This document shows positions 1 to 6,253 of a stretch of 12,339 bases of DNA, piece after piece (the stretch's first letter is position 1; every line of letters starts with the position of its first letter). The notes under the pieces are model-generated. The model searched no databases and had not been told where the DNA came from. It saw only the letters and a program-made list of their open reading frames with translations. The stretch comes from Gemmatimonadota bacterium. GTDB taxonomy: Bacteria > Gemmatimonadota > Gemmatimonadetes > Gemmatimonadales > Gemmatimonadaceae. Both the position numbers and the translations under genes were made by a program. The stretch is from assembly GCA_029884515.1 (NCBI GenBank), contig JAOUHR010000028.1:1-12339 (forward strand), read 5' to 3'.

Positions 1-263
1 ACGAGGTGATCGGCGACGTGCGCGGCGTGGGGCTCTTCGTGGGCGTGGACCTCGTGACCGACCGCGCCACCCGCGCCCCGGCCACGCGGGCCGCGGCGCA
101 CGTGAAGAACCGGCTGCGGGAGGAGCGCATCCTGATCGGCACCGAGGGGCCGGCCGACAACGTGCTCAAGATCCGGCCCCCGCTCACCGTGGAGCGCGAC
201 GACATCGACGCGCTGCTCGAGGCGCTCGACCGCGTGCTGGCGGAGACCGCGGCGCGCGGGTGA
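1..263 (+). CDS. Class-III (PLP-dependent) aminotransferase, C-terminal fragment
   Basis: The reading frame is open from the left edge (first full codon at base 3) to a TGA at 261-263, so only about the last 87 residues are seen and the start lies outside the window. The segment reads GDVRGVGLFVGVDLV, then a helix rich in Ala/Arg, an ILIGTEG stretch, the LKIRPPLT motif, and a final helix LLEALDRVL. This order (RGxGLFxGVDLV near the start of the small domain, LKIRPPL before the last helix) is characteristic of class-III omega-type aminotransferases such as the AGXT2 / ethanolamine-phosphate lyase-like group. The PLP lysine and substrate residues are upstream, so the substrate cannot be named. 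The gene converges on the gamma-glutamyltransferase gene, 55 nt away. Family assignment is firm; the specific activity is unknown. Confidence 0.88.
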   Translation, partial: EVIGDVRGVGLFVGVDLVTDRATRAPATRAAAHVKNRLREERILIGTEGPADNVLKIRPPLTVERDDIDALLEALDRVLAETAARG

Positions 264-318
264 CCGCGGCGCAGCGGCCGCGATGGCCGCGGCGCGGCCC
301 CGCTCCGGCGGCGCGGCC
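264..318. terminator. GC-rich inverted repeats between convergent genes
   Basis: This 55-nt gap separates two converging stop codons. It contains overlapping short GC-only inverted repeats, for example GCGGCC (274-279) with GGCCGC (285-290) and GGCCGC (276-281) with GCGGCC (294-299). These could form alternative hairpins on either strand. No T-tract follows, so this is not a classical intrinsic terminator. In DNA this GC-rich, short inverted repeats are common by chance, so the call is weak. Confidence 0.28.
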
Positions 319-2064
319 CTACCGCGGCGGTGCGCTCGCCTTCGAGTCCGGGCTCCGGTGGTCGTTCACGCCGCGCGCCGTCCCCGTGGCCGCGTCGTAG
401 AGGATCGAGTGCGCGTCGCCCTGGCTCCGCGCCGGCTCCTCCTTCACGACGTGCCCCATCGCGCGGAGGGCGCGCAGCACCTCGGGCGTGGCGGCCCCCG
501 CCTCGAGGTACGCCGTGTCGGGCATCCACTGGTGGTGCACGCGGGCGCCGTCCACGGCGTCCCGCAGGCCCTGGTCGAACGCCGTCACGCCGAGCACCAC
601 GTCGAGCACCGTGTTGGGGATGGTGCGCCCGCCGGGTGAGCCCGCCACGAGCCGCAGCGCGCCATCCTTCGTCACGATCACGGGCGACATCGAACTGAGC
701 ATCCGCTTGCCGGGCGCGATCACGTTCGCCGGCGTGCCGATCGCCCAGCCCGTGTTCGTGTAGCCCGGCTTCTTGTTGAAGTCGCCCATCTCGTTGTTGA
801 GCAGGAATCCGGCGACCACCACGCCCGAGCCGTAGCCGCCCTCGAGCGTGTACGTGTTCGACACCGCGTTCCCCTCGGCGTCCACCACGCTGAAGTGCGT
901 CGTCTCCCGCGACTCGCCCGCGTCGGTGACGATGTCCTTGCCGAGCGCGAGGCTGCTCGAGGCGCGCGCGGTGTCGATCCCCGCGACGAGTTCCTTGGCG
1001 TACGCCTTGGAGAGCAGCCGCTCCATCGGGATGGCGGTGAAGTCGGCGTCTCCCATCCAGCGCGCGCGCTCGAGGTAGGCGCGGCGGTCGGCCTCGATGC
1101 GCCGGTGCAGGTAGGCGGCGGAGCCGCGCGTGAGGCCGCTCAGGCCGAGCAGCTCGAGCTGGTTGAGCACCATCACCATCACCGCGCCGCCCGAGCTCGG
1201 CGGCCCCATGCCGATGATCTCGTAGCCGTTGAAGGTGCCGCGCACGGGCGCGCGCTCGATCGCCTGGTACGCGGCGAGGTCGGCCCTGGCGATCAGGCCG
1301 CGGTGCGCCTTCATCTGTGCGGCGAGCGAGTCGGCGATCCATCCCGAGTAGAACGCGTCCGGCCCGCCCTCGGCGATCGCCGCGAGCGCGCGCGCGAGCT
1401 GCGGGAGCTTGAGCGTGTCGCCGGCGGCCCACCTTCCGCCGCCCGGCTTGCCGTACGCCGCCACCGACGCCGGGAAGGGCGCCAGGAAGCTGTCCACCGC
1501 CCAGTTGAGTTCCTGCGCCAGCGGGCCGGAGAGCGCGAACCCGTGCTCGGCGAGCGCAGCCGCGGGCCGCACGAGGTCGGCCCAGGGGAGCTTGCCGAAG
1601 CGCGCGTGTGCCGCGGCGAGGCCGCGCACGGTGCCCGGCACGCCGGGCGAGCGCCAGCCCGAGTCCGTCGCGGACGGGCTGATCCTCCCCTTGGCGTCGA
1701 GGTACATCGTGGGCGTCGAGGCAAGCGGCGCCTTCTCGCGGTAGTCGATGGTGGTGGCCGTGCCGTCGGCGAGCCGGATCACCATGAACCCGCCCCCGCC
1801 GATGTTCCCCGCGCTCGGGTGCGTGACGGCGAGCGCGAACGCGGTGGCGACCGCGGCGTCCACCGCGTTGCCGCCCGCGGCGAGGGCGGCCGCGCCGGCG
1901 TCGGAGGCGAGGTGGTGCGCCGAGACCACCACGCCGCGCGTGGAGACGACCTCGTCCGCCGGCGCGGCGGTGGTGCCGCGCGCGCACGCGACGAGGGAGA
2001 GCGAGGCGCAGCTCGCGAGGAGCGCGACGATCGCGCGGGCGGGGCGGTGGCGGTGGAGCGGCAT
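319..2064 (-). CDS. ggt: Gamma-glutamyltransferase (glutathione hydrolase), lipoprotein
   Basis: The 581-residue product is a full-length gamma-glutamyltranspeptidase, an Ntn-hydrolase that matures by self-cleavage and transfers or hydrolyses gamma-glutamyl groups from glutathione and related peptides outside the cytoplasm. The N-terminus is a lipoprotein signal with lipobox LVAC (Cys27). Key sites are present: Arg109 in DYREKAP, which matches the gamma-carboxylate-binding Arg114 of E. coli; the self-cleavage site before TTHFSVVD, giving catalytic Thr388; NNEMGDF with Asp427; SSMSP with Ser457-Ser458; and the GSPGG oxyanion loop at 475-479. The segment between NNEMGDF and SSMSP has the same length as in the E. 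coli enzyme, so the lid loop appears to be kept. The ATG at 2064 lacks an obvious ribosome-binding site and lies 33 nt after the SAM-hydrolase homologue's stop, which suggests one transcript. Lipid anchoring is unusual next to the soluble periplasmic E. coli enzyme. Confidence 0.95.
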   Translation of the reverse strand: MPLHRHRPARAIVALLASCASLSLVACARGTTAAPADEVVSTRGVVVSAHHLASDAGAAALAAGGNAVDAAVATAFALAVTHPSAGNIGGGGFMVIRLADGTATTIDYREKAPLASTPTMYLDAKGRISPSATDSGWRSPGVPGTVRGLAAAHARFGKLPWADLVRPAAALAEHGFALSGPLAQELNWAVDSFLAPFPASVAAYGKPGGGRWAAGDTLKLPQLARALAAIAEGGPDAFYSGWIADSLAAQMKAHRGLIARADLAAYQAIERAPVRGTFNGYEIIGMGPPSSGGAVMVMVLNQLELLGLSGLTRGSAAYLHRRIEADRRAYLERARWMGDADFTAIPMERLLSKAYAKELVAGIDTARASSSLALGKDIVTDAGESRETTHFSVVDAEGNAVSNTYTLEGGYGSGVVVAGFLLNNEMGDFNKKPGYTNTGWAIGTPANVIAPGKRMLSSMSPVIVTKDGALRLVAGSPGGRTIPNTVLDVVLGVTAFDQGLRDAVDGARVHHQWMPDTAYLEAGAATPEVLRALRAMGHVVKEEPARSQGDAHSILYDAATGTARGVNDHRSPDSKASAPPR

Positions 2065-2097
2065 GGGATGGCGACCGGGATCGGGGTGCGGGGGAAG

Positions 2098-3012
2098 CTA
2101 CGGCGCGCGCGGCCGGCCGCGACTCACGCTCACCATCCACGCCGGGCCCGAGCGCACGTGGTGCGAGTCGGCGAAACTCCCCTGGTTCACGGCGATCGCG
2201 AGGTCGAGCAGGCTGTTGAGGTAGGCCACCGTCGCTCCCGGCGCGACATGGCCGAAGCTCTCCACGTAGGGCACCGGCCCGGCGAACACCTCGCGCCGTC
2301 CGTCGGTGATGCGCACCACGAGCGTGTCGCCCACGCGGAACCCCGCGCTGTCGATCATCGCCGCCGGGAGGTTGGTCCAGACGTTGCCGTACGGGCGGTC
2401 GATCATGGCCACGATCCCCTGCACCTTCGCGCCCTCGCGCCGCGGCGGCGTGACCTCGAGCCGCACGATCGTGGTGCCGCGCGTGGGGCCGACGTCCTCG
2501 AACCGCACCTGCCCCGAGGCGAGGCGGGCGCCGAGGTAGGCGAAGACGTCACGGCCGTGGAAGGTGTGCGAGCGCTCGGAGCCGGGGAGCGTGTGCTTCG
2601 TGAGGTCGATCTCGCGCACCTCCGCGACGTCGGCGGCGATGAAGGTGAGCGTCCCGTTGTCCGGCGTGACGAGGAGCTGCCCCCGCGCCGTGCGCGCGAC
2701 CACACCGAGCCGCGCCGTGCCGACGCCGGGGTCCACCACGGAGACGAACACCGTGCCGCGCGGCCAGTACGGCGTCACCTGCCGCAGGCGGTAGGCCGCC
2801 TCCCAGATGTCGAACGGCGCGATCTCGTGCGTGAGGTCGTGGATGCGGAGCGCGGGGTCGACGCCGGTGGCGACGCCCTTCATCGAGGCCACCGCCCCGT
2901 CACGGAGGCCGAAGTCGGACTGCAGCACGAGCGTGCCCTGGGCGAACGCCGGCAGGGCCAGCACGAGGACGGCCGCGCAGGCAAGAAGGACACGTGAGGC
3001 GCGAAGCGGCAT
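2098..3012 (-). CDS. Exported SAM hydrolase homologue (DUF62, SAM hydroxide adenosyltransferase)
   Basis: The 304-residue protein belongs to the DUF62 / chlorinase-fluorinase family, whose ordinary members hydrolyse S-adenosylmethionine to adenosine and methionine. Visible family motifs are SDFGLRDG (32-39), VVDPGVG (92-98), TPDNG (116-120), TFHGRD (150-155), a second-domain DRPYGNVWTN (205-214) and LNS...AVNQGS near the C-terminus. Asp94, Arg101 and His152 match the Asp-Arg-His set known from the archaeal hydrolase, and the first two have the same spacing. The loop insertion typical of true fluorinases is absent, which favours water rather than halide as nucleophile. The oddity is a clean Sec signal peptide (residues 1-24, hydrophobic core then PAFAQ), because SAM is normally cytoplasmic. 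It is the first gene of a likely two-gene transcript with ggt. The ATG at 3012 has no clear Shine-Dalgarno. Confidence 0.9.
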   Translation of the reverse strand: MPLRASRVLLACAAVLVLALPAFAQGTLVLQSDFGLRDGAVASMKGVATGVDPALRIHDLTHEIAPFDIWEAAYRLRQVTPYWPRGTVFVSVVDPGVGTARLGVVARTARGQLLVTPDNGTLTFIAADVAEVREIDLTKHTLPGSERSHTFHGRDVFAYLGARLASGQVRFEDVGPTRGTTIVRLEVTPPRREGAKVQGIVAMIDRPYGNVWTNLPAAMIDSAGFRVGDTLVVRITDGRREVFAGPVPYVESFGHVAPGATVAYLNSLLDLAIAVNQGSFADSHHVRSGPAWMVSVSRGRPRAP

Positions 3013-3057
3013 CTGGACGGCGGATGGCGGGAGGCTGGGACGATCGGTGCGCGGCGA

Positions 3058-3067
3058 CTAAGGTAGC
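3058..3067 (-). promoter_or_regulatory. Candidate -10 element (TACCTT) for the SAM-hydrolase/ggt genes
   Basis: Read on the minus strand this is GCTACCTTAG, fitting TAnnTT and seven of eight positions counting the fixed bases and N's of the FCB-type -7 motif TAnnTTTG. It lies 45 nt before the ATG at 3012. The 9-bp core GCTACCTTA is repeated in inverted orientation at 3124-3132, just before the nitrilase gene. No convincing -35 element was found. The motif is short, but it is AT-rich in a very GC-rich gap. Confidence 0.38.
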
Positions 3068-3123
3068 CGCCGGCTCTCGGGCTCGAAAGCAACCGGGGCC
3101 GGGAGTGCGGCGGCGCCGGGCGC

Positions 3124-3133
3124 GCTACCTTAC
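3124..3133 (+). promoter_or_regulatory. Candidate -10 element (TACCTT) directly before the nitrilase start
   Basis: GCTACCTTAC on the plus strand places the TACCTT hexamer (3126-3131) 9 nt before the ATG at 3141. A transcript starting at the usual distance from such an element would begin at or within a few bases of the ATG, giving a leaderless mRNA. The G-run between the hexamer and ATG could otherwise be read as a poor Shine-Dalgarno. The element is the inverted copy of the one at 3058-3067. Confidence 0.38.
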
Positions 3134-3140
3134 GGGGGAC

Positions 3141-4139
3141 ATGCCTGCTTCGTCTCCCGACCACCTGATCGTCGCCGCGGCGCAGGTCGCTCCCATCTGG
3201 CTCGACCGCTCCCGCACCGTCGACAAGGTGCTGGCCGCGATGCACGACGCCTCACGCGGCGGCGCCCGACTCGTCACGTTCGGCGAGGCGCTCATCCCCG
3301 GCTATCCGTTCTGGCTGGAGCGCACCGACGGCGCGCGCTTCGAGTCGCCCGTGCAGAAGGTGCTCCACGCGCACTACCTGGAACAGGCGGTGCAGATCGA
3401 GGCCGGCCACCTGGACCGCGTCTGCCACGCGGCGAGGCAGCTCTCGCTCGCCACCCTCCTCGGCATCATCGAACGGCCCGCCGACCGCGGCGGGCACAGC
3501 GTGTACGCGAGTCTCGTCTACATCGACGCCGAGGGCGTGATCGGCACCGTGCACCGCAAGCTGATGCCCACGCACGAGGAGCGGCTCACCTGGTCCCCCG
3601 GCGACGGACATGGGCTCCGCACGCACAGGCTGGGGGCCTTCACCGTGGGCGGGCTCAACTGCTGGGAGAACTGGATGCCCCTGCCCCGGGCGGCGCTCTA
3701 CGCCGAGGGGGAGGACCTGCACGTCGCGATCTGGCCGGGAGGGCTGCACAACACGCACGACCTCACGCGGTTCCTCGCCAAGGAGGGACGGTCGTACGTG
3801 ATCTCGGTGAGCGGGCTCATGCGGCGTACCGACATCCCCGACGGACTGCCGGCGGGGGACCTGCTGCGCGAGACCGCGAACGACATGATGGCGAATGGCG
3901 GCAGCTGCATCGCCGCGCCGGACGGGTCGTGGGTGGTGGAACCCGTGGTGGGCGAGGAGCGGGTGATCGTCGCGACGCTCGACCACGCGCGGGTGCGCGA
4001 GGAGCGGCAGGGCTTCGACCCCGCCGGGCATTACGCGCGGCCGGATGTCACGCGGCTGGTGGTGGACCGCACACGGCAGCGCACCGTCACCATGATCGAC
4101 GACGAGTCCGCGCTGCGGCTGCCCGACCCGGAACCCTAG
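3141..4139 (+). CDS. Nitrilase (branch-1 carbon-nitrogen hydrolase)
   Basis: The 332-residue protein is a nitrilase-superfamily hydrolase, normally a cytoplasmic oligomer converting nitriles to carboxylic acids and ammonia. The catalytic set is complete: Glu49 in TFGEALIPGYPFW, Lys140 in HRKLMPTHEERLTW, and nucleophile Cys174 in GLNCWENWMPLPR. The CWEN-xMP context and the PTHEER segment are typical of true (branch-1) nitrilases rather than amidases or carbamoylases. The length is also typical (about 330-360). The substrate, aliphatic, aryl or arylacetonitrile, cannot be read from the sequence. I chose the ATG at 3141 because homology begins a few residues later (DHLIVAAAQVAPIW); the frame stays open back to 2994, but that would overlap the divergent gene and adds an Arg-rich segment. 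It faces the 4155-4427 gene with a 15-nt gap. Confidence 0.93.
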   Translation: MPASSPDHLIVAAAQVAPIWLDRSRTVDKVLAAMHDASRGGARLVTFGEALIPGYPFWLERTDGARFESPVQKVLHAHYLEQAVQIEAGHLDRVCHAARQLSLATLLGIIERPADRGGHSVYASLVYIDAEGVIGTVHRKLMPTHEERLTWSPGDGHGLRTHRLGAFTVGGLNCWENWMPLPRAALYAEGEDLHVAIWPGGLHNTHDLTRFLAKEGRSYVISVSGLMRRTDIPDGLPAGDLLRETANDMMANGGSCIAAPDGSWVVEPVVGEERVIVATLDHARVREERQGFDPAGHYARPDVTRLVVDRTRQRTVTMIDDESALRLPDPEP

Positions 4140-4154
4140 CCGGATCGCCCGCCG

Positions 4155-4427
4155 CTAGCGTGCCGTGAGCCGGCGGTACTCCGCACTGAGCGCGCTGTCG
4201 GCCGCGACGCGGTACATCATCTGCTCGAGTTCATCGGCCGTGAGTCCGTTGGCGGACAGGATCGAGTCGGTCTTCATCGGTGCGGCGCGCACCGCCTGTT
4301 CGATCGCGGCCGCGCGCTGCGCGTCATTCGGGGTGCTCGCGGCGGTGCCGCTGCCGTCCGACTTCGCGCCGCTGCAGGCGGCGACGGCGATCAGGGCGAG
4401 CGTTGCCGTGCGTGGGAATCGTGTCAT
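4155..4427 (-). CDS. Small putative lipoprotein of unknown function
   Basis: The predicted 90-residue protein starts with a lipoprotein signal peptide: basic MTRFPR, a hydrophobic run, and lipobox VAAC with Cys18 as the lipidated residue. A Gly/Ser/Thr-rich linker follows (to about residue 34). The rest looks all-helical, with segments around residues 36-49 and 62-88 and the phrase ILSANGLTADELEQMMY between them. I do not recognise a named family. The start is the ATG at 4427, only 4 nt after the stop of the upstream secreted-protein gene, so the two are almost certainly co-translated. An upstream in-frame start at 4505 would overlap that gene and bury the signal peptide, so it is rejected. 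A role beside the secreted partner in the periplasm is inference. Confidence 0.72.
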   Translation of the reverse strand: MTRFPRTATLALIAVAACSGAKSDGSGTAASTPNDAQRAAAIEQAVRAAPMKTDSILSANGLTADELEQMMYRVAADSALSAEYRRLTAR

Positions 4428-4431
4428 GGTC

Positions 4432-5004
4432 TCAGCCCGGGAGTGGACGGCGACCGGAGGCCGCCTGGTCGGGACGCTTCGACTTGCCCTTGGACCCGGC
4501 ATCATCGGGCTTCTTGCCCTTGCCCTTCGCGTCGTCGGGCTTCCTGCCCTTGCTCATGTCCGCGTCCGGCTTCCTGTCACGGTCCATCGCGTCGTGATCC
4601 TCCATCTCCCGCTCGCCCTCGGCTCCCTTCTTCCGCATGCCCCGCCGCTCCTGTTCCGCGTGGATCGCATCGGCGAGCTCGCGCCCGCGCAGTCCCGCGG
4701 CGTGCTGCCGCTGCACGAAGGCACCCAGGTTGTCCTTCGATCCTCCTTCGCGCGCGCCATCGCGCTCCGCGGTGAGGATGATGCCGGCGTCCGCGGCGGG
4801 GACCTTCTCCTTGCCGAGGATCTTCATGATCGACTGCACCGTGCTGTCCGGCACGCCGGCCTTGCGGGCGTCGTCGGCCTTCTGCGGGATGCCGAAGATC
4901 GCGTCCACGCGCTGCTTGAGCTTGATCGCCGCGCTGTCCGGCGCCTGGGCGGAAAGCGGCGCGGCGATCGCCGCGGTGACGAGGATGAGGGAGAGGGTTC
5001 GCAT
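4432..5004 (-). CDS. Secreted protein with Lys/Asp-rich 10-residue repeat tail, unknown function
   Basis: The 190-residue product opens with a Sec signal peptide (MRTLSLILVTAAIAAPLSAQ, cleavage after about residue 18-20). A mostly helical region follows (22-125), including KAGVPDSTVQSIMKIL and LRGRELADAIHAEQERR. The C-terminal third is low-complexity and highly charged: residues 141-180 form four imperfect units with an exact 10-residue period around a KPDDA-like core (DRDRKPDADM, SKGRKPDDAK, GKGKKPDDAG, SKGKSKRPDQ). No known domain is recognised. The tail could bind polyanions, cell wall or nucleic acid, but that is a guess. The ATG at 5004 is preceded by GGAG with 5-nt spacing, a good ribosome-binding site. 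An in-frame extension to 5079 would hide the signal peptide. It is followed 4 nt later by the small lipoprotein gene. Confidence 0.78.
   Translation of the reverse strand: MRTLSLILVTAAIAAPLSAQAPDSAAIKLKQRVDAIFGIPQKADDARKAGVPDSTVQSIMKILGKEKVPAADAGIILTAERDGAREGGSKDNLGAFVQRQHAAGLRGRELADAIHAEQERRGMRKKGAEGEREMEDHDAMDRDRKPDADMSKGRKPDDAKGKGKKPDDAGSKGKSKRPDQAASGRRPLPG
4471..4590 (-). repeat. Degenerate 30-bp tandem repeat inside the secreted-protein gene
   Basis: Four 30-bp units run head to tail at 4471, 4501, 4531 and 4561. The two central units are most alike, sharing TCGGGCTTC-TGCCCTTGC around the same offset. The period is a multiple of three, so each unit encodes ten residues with a KPDDA-like core and the reading frame is kept. 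The outer units have diverged most. Confidence 0.7.
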
Positions 5005-5062
5005 GGGGACTCCGCGCACGGGGGACCTGCCTGCCAGCCCGGAATATAATGGTGTATCGGGG
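5005..5062 (-). promoter_or_regulatory. Promoter and RBS region of the secreted-protein/lipoprotein genes
   Basis: This is the most AT-rich spot in the 120-nt gap between 5004 and the FGE stop. On the minus strand it reads CCATTATATTCC; the TATATT hexamer (5043-5048) matches TATAAT at five of six positions and lies 38 nt before the ATG. GGAG sits 5 nt before the ATG at 5004. No clear -35 hexamer is visible at 16-18 nt. The rest of the gap shows no gene or strong hairpin. Confidence 0.42.
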
Positions 5063-5124
5063 CGAAGATCGACCGCCAACGGGATGAGGCGGGAGGACCT
5101 GCTCCGTCGCCGCCGGGGACGTGG

Positions 5125-6189
5125 TCAGGGAGCGGCGATCCTGCGGAGTCGCCACTGCTCGGTCGTCATCACCGTTCGGAACCCGATGTGCGACGCGCCG
5201 GTGTCGGGCGCGCCGGTGCCGCGCGCGCTGACCCGGTAGCCCCGGCAGTACGAGTCGCTGCACAGGAACGAGCCGCCGCGGATCACGCGCATGGCTTCGG
5301 CGCCGCTCCGCGGATCGAGCCCGGCGGGTGGCCCGGTGGGATTGCGCACCACGCCGCGAGCCGCCTCCACCGCATACGTGTCCGGCCGGTACCAGTCGAG
5401 CGTCCATTGCCAGACGTTCCCCGCCATGTCGTACAGGCCGAAGGCGTTCGCGGGGTAGCTCGCGACCGCCACCGGTTCGGCCGGGTGCGACGGGAAGGTG
5501 CCCTGATAGATGTTCGCCTGCGGATGCGCGGCGTCGTGCGGTGCCGCACCCCACGCGTGGGCGGCGCGTTCGCGACCTCCACGCGCCGCGTACTCCCACT
5601 CGGCCTCCGTCGGCAGGCGCCCGCCCGTCCACTCGGCGAAGGCGACGGCGTCGGCCCACGCGACGTGCACCACCGGGAAGTCGCCCTTCCCGTCGAGGTT
5701 CGTGCCCGGCCCACCCGGATGCCGCCAGTCGGCGCCCGGGACCCAGCGCCACCACTGTGAGACGTCGCGCAGGTCCATGGCGCCCGGTGCCGGCGTGAAG
5801 ACGAGTGAGCCGGGCACGAGCAGCTCGCCGGCCGGCGGCGGTGTCCCGGGCGGGAGCTGGCGCAGGATCTCCTCCAGCACCGGAGCGCGCTCCGCCACCG
5901 TGACGTAGCCGGTGGCGGCGACGAATGCGGCGAAGCGCGCATTGGTCACGGTGGTCGCATCCATGTAGAAGCCGTCGACCTGCACGCGATGCACCGGCTG
6001 CTCGGGCGGCAACGCGAACTCCCCGTCGTCGCCCATGGAGAAGGTGCCGCCGGGGATCCAGACCATGCCCGGGGGCGCCTCGCCCGGCGCCTCCGTGATC
6101 ACCGGCGCCGATTCACCCGTGGCGCAGGCGGCAGCAGCGCACGCACCCACCACCGCGAGTTGCCGACCGGCCCGAGCGAGGGAGACCAT
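5125..6189 (-). CDS. Formylglycine-generating enzyme (sulfatase-maturing), exported
   Basis: The 354-residue protein is a formylglycine-generating enzyme (FGE/SUMF1 family), which oxidises the active-site cysteine of sulfatases to Calpha-formylglycine. Signature segments in order are MVWIPGGTFSMG (42-53), WWRWVPGADWRHPGGP (146-161), RLPTEAEWEYAARGG (191-205), FGLYDMAGNVWQW (250-262) and the catalytic IRGGSFLCSDSYCRGYR. Cys310 and Cys315 match the two redox cysteines of human FGE, as expected for the oxygen- and copper-dependent enzyme rather than one of the many inactive FGE-sulfatase-domain relatives. The N-terminus (LAVVGACAAAACATG) is an export signal, probably a lipoprotein type with Cys17 or Cys22. 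That is notable because many bacterial FGEs act in the cytoplasm. It is divergent from the sulfatase gene. The open frame extends to 6537, but that part overlaps the sulfatase and lacks homology. Confidence 0.93.
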   Translation of the reverse strand: MVSLARAGRQLAVVGACAAAACATGESAPVITEAPGEAPPGMVWIPGGTFSMGDDGEFALPPEQPVHRVQVDGFYMDATTVTNARFAAFVAATGYVTVAERAPVLEEILRQLPPGTPPPAGELLVPGSLVFTPAPGAMDLRDVSQWWRWVPGADWRHPGGPGTNLDGKGDFPVVHVAWADAVAFAEWTGGRLPTEAEWEYAARGGRERAAHAWGAAPHDAAHPQANIYQGTFPSHPAEPVAVASYPANAFGLYDMAGNVWQWTLDWYRPDTYAVEAARGVVRNPTGPPAGLDPRSGAEAMRVIRGGSFLCSDSYCRGYRVSARGTGAPDTGASHIGFRTVMTTEQWRLRRIAAP

Positions 6190-6194
6190 GGTCG

Positions 6195-6206
6195 CGAATG
6201 TAGCGC
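6195..6206 (-). promoter_or_regulatory. Candidate -10 element (TACATT) directly before the FGE start
   Basis: On the minus strand GCGCTACATTCG places TACATT (6197-6202) 7 nt before the ATG at 6189. The layout and the GC-TAC-TT wording match the element before the nitrilase. The spacing predicts a leaderless or nearly leaderless transcript, and no Shine-Dalgarno fits between the element and the ATG. No -35 hexamer was identified. Confidence 0.38.
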
Positions 6207-6221
6207 CCACGAGCCGGGAGC

Positions 6222-6232
6222 GGTAACGTTGC
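6222..6232 (+). promoter_or_regulatory. Candidate -10 element (TAACGTTG) before the sulfatase
   Basis: TAACGTTG at 6224-6231 fits TAnnnT, and it matches the FCB-type motif TAnnTTTG except at one fixed position. It lies 22 nt before the sulfatase ATG at 6254, in the 64-nt gap shared with the divergent FGE gene. A GGGGA run at 6244-6248 could act as a modest ribosome-binding site for this leadered transcript. Confidence 0.3.
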
Positions 6233-6253
6233 GGATCGCGACCCGGGGACTCG

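Noticed and set aside
895..2997. A 700-codon plus-strand open frame covering the ggt and SAM-hydrolase genes
   Set aside because: It is antisense to two genes with full family motifs. Its translation is Arg/His/Ala/Gly-rich with no recognisable domain, as expected from stop-poor GC-rich DNA.
2098..3012. Fluorinase or chlorinase making halogenated metabolites
   Set aside because: The fluorinase-specific loop insertion is absent and TFHGRD with the Asp/Arg/His set indicates the hydroxide (hydrolase) branch. No halometabolite genes are nearby.
2994..3140. Upstream in-frame extension of the nitrilase
   Set aside because: It would overlap the start of the divergent SAM-hydrolase gene and adds Arg/Gly-rich residues not seen in nitrilases. 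The ATG at 3141 sits just before the conserved region.
4165..5049. A 294-codon plus-strand open frame opposite the lipoprotein and secreted-protein genes
   Set aside because: The minus-strand genes have signal peptides, a ribosome-binding site, 4-nt coupling and an in-frame repeat. The plus-strand frame shows only low-complexity hydrophobic and Arg-rich sequence.
5045..5050. Perfect TATAAT on the plus strand
   Set aside because: A plus-strand promoter here would only transcribe antisense into the 3' end of the FGE gene. The same AT-rich patch read on the minus strand suits the secreted-protein gene better.
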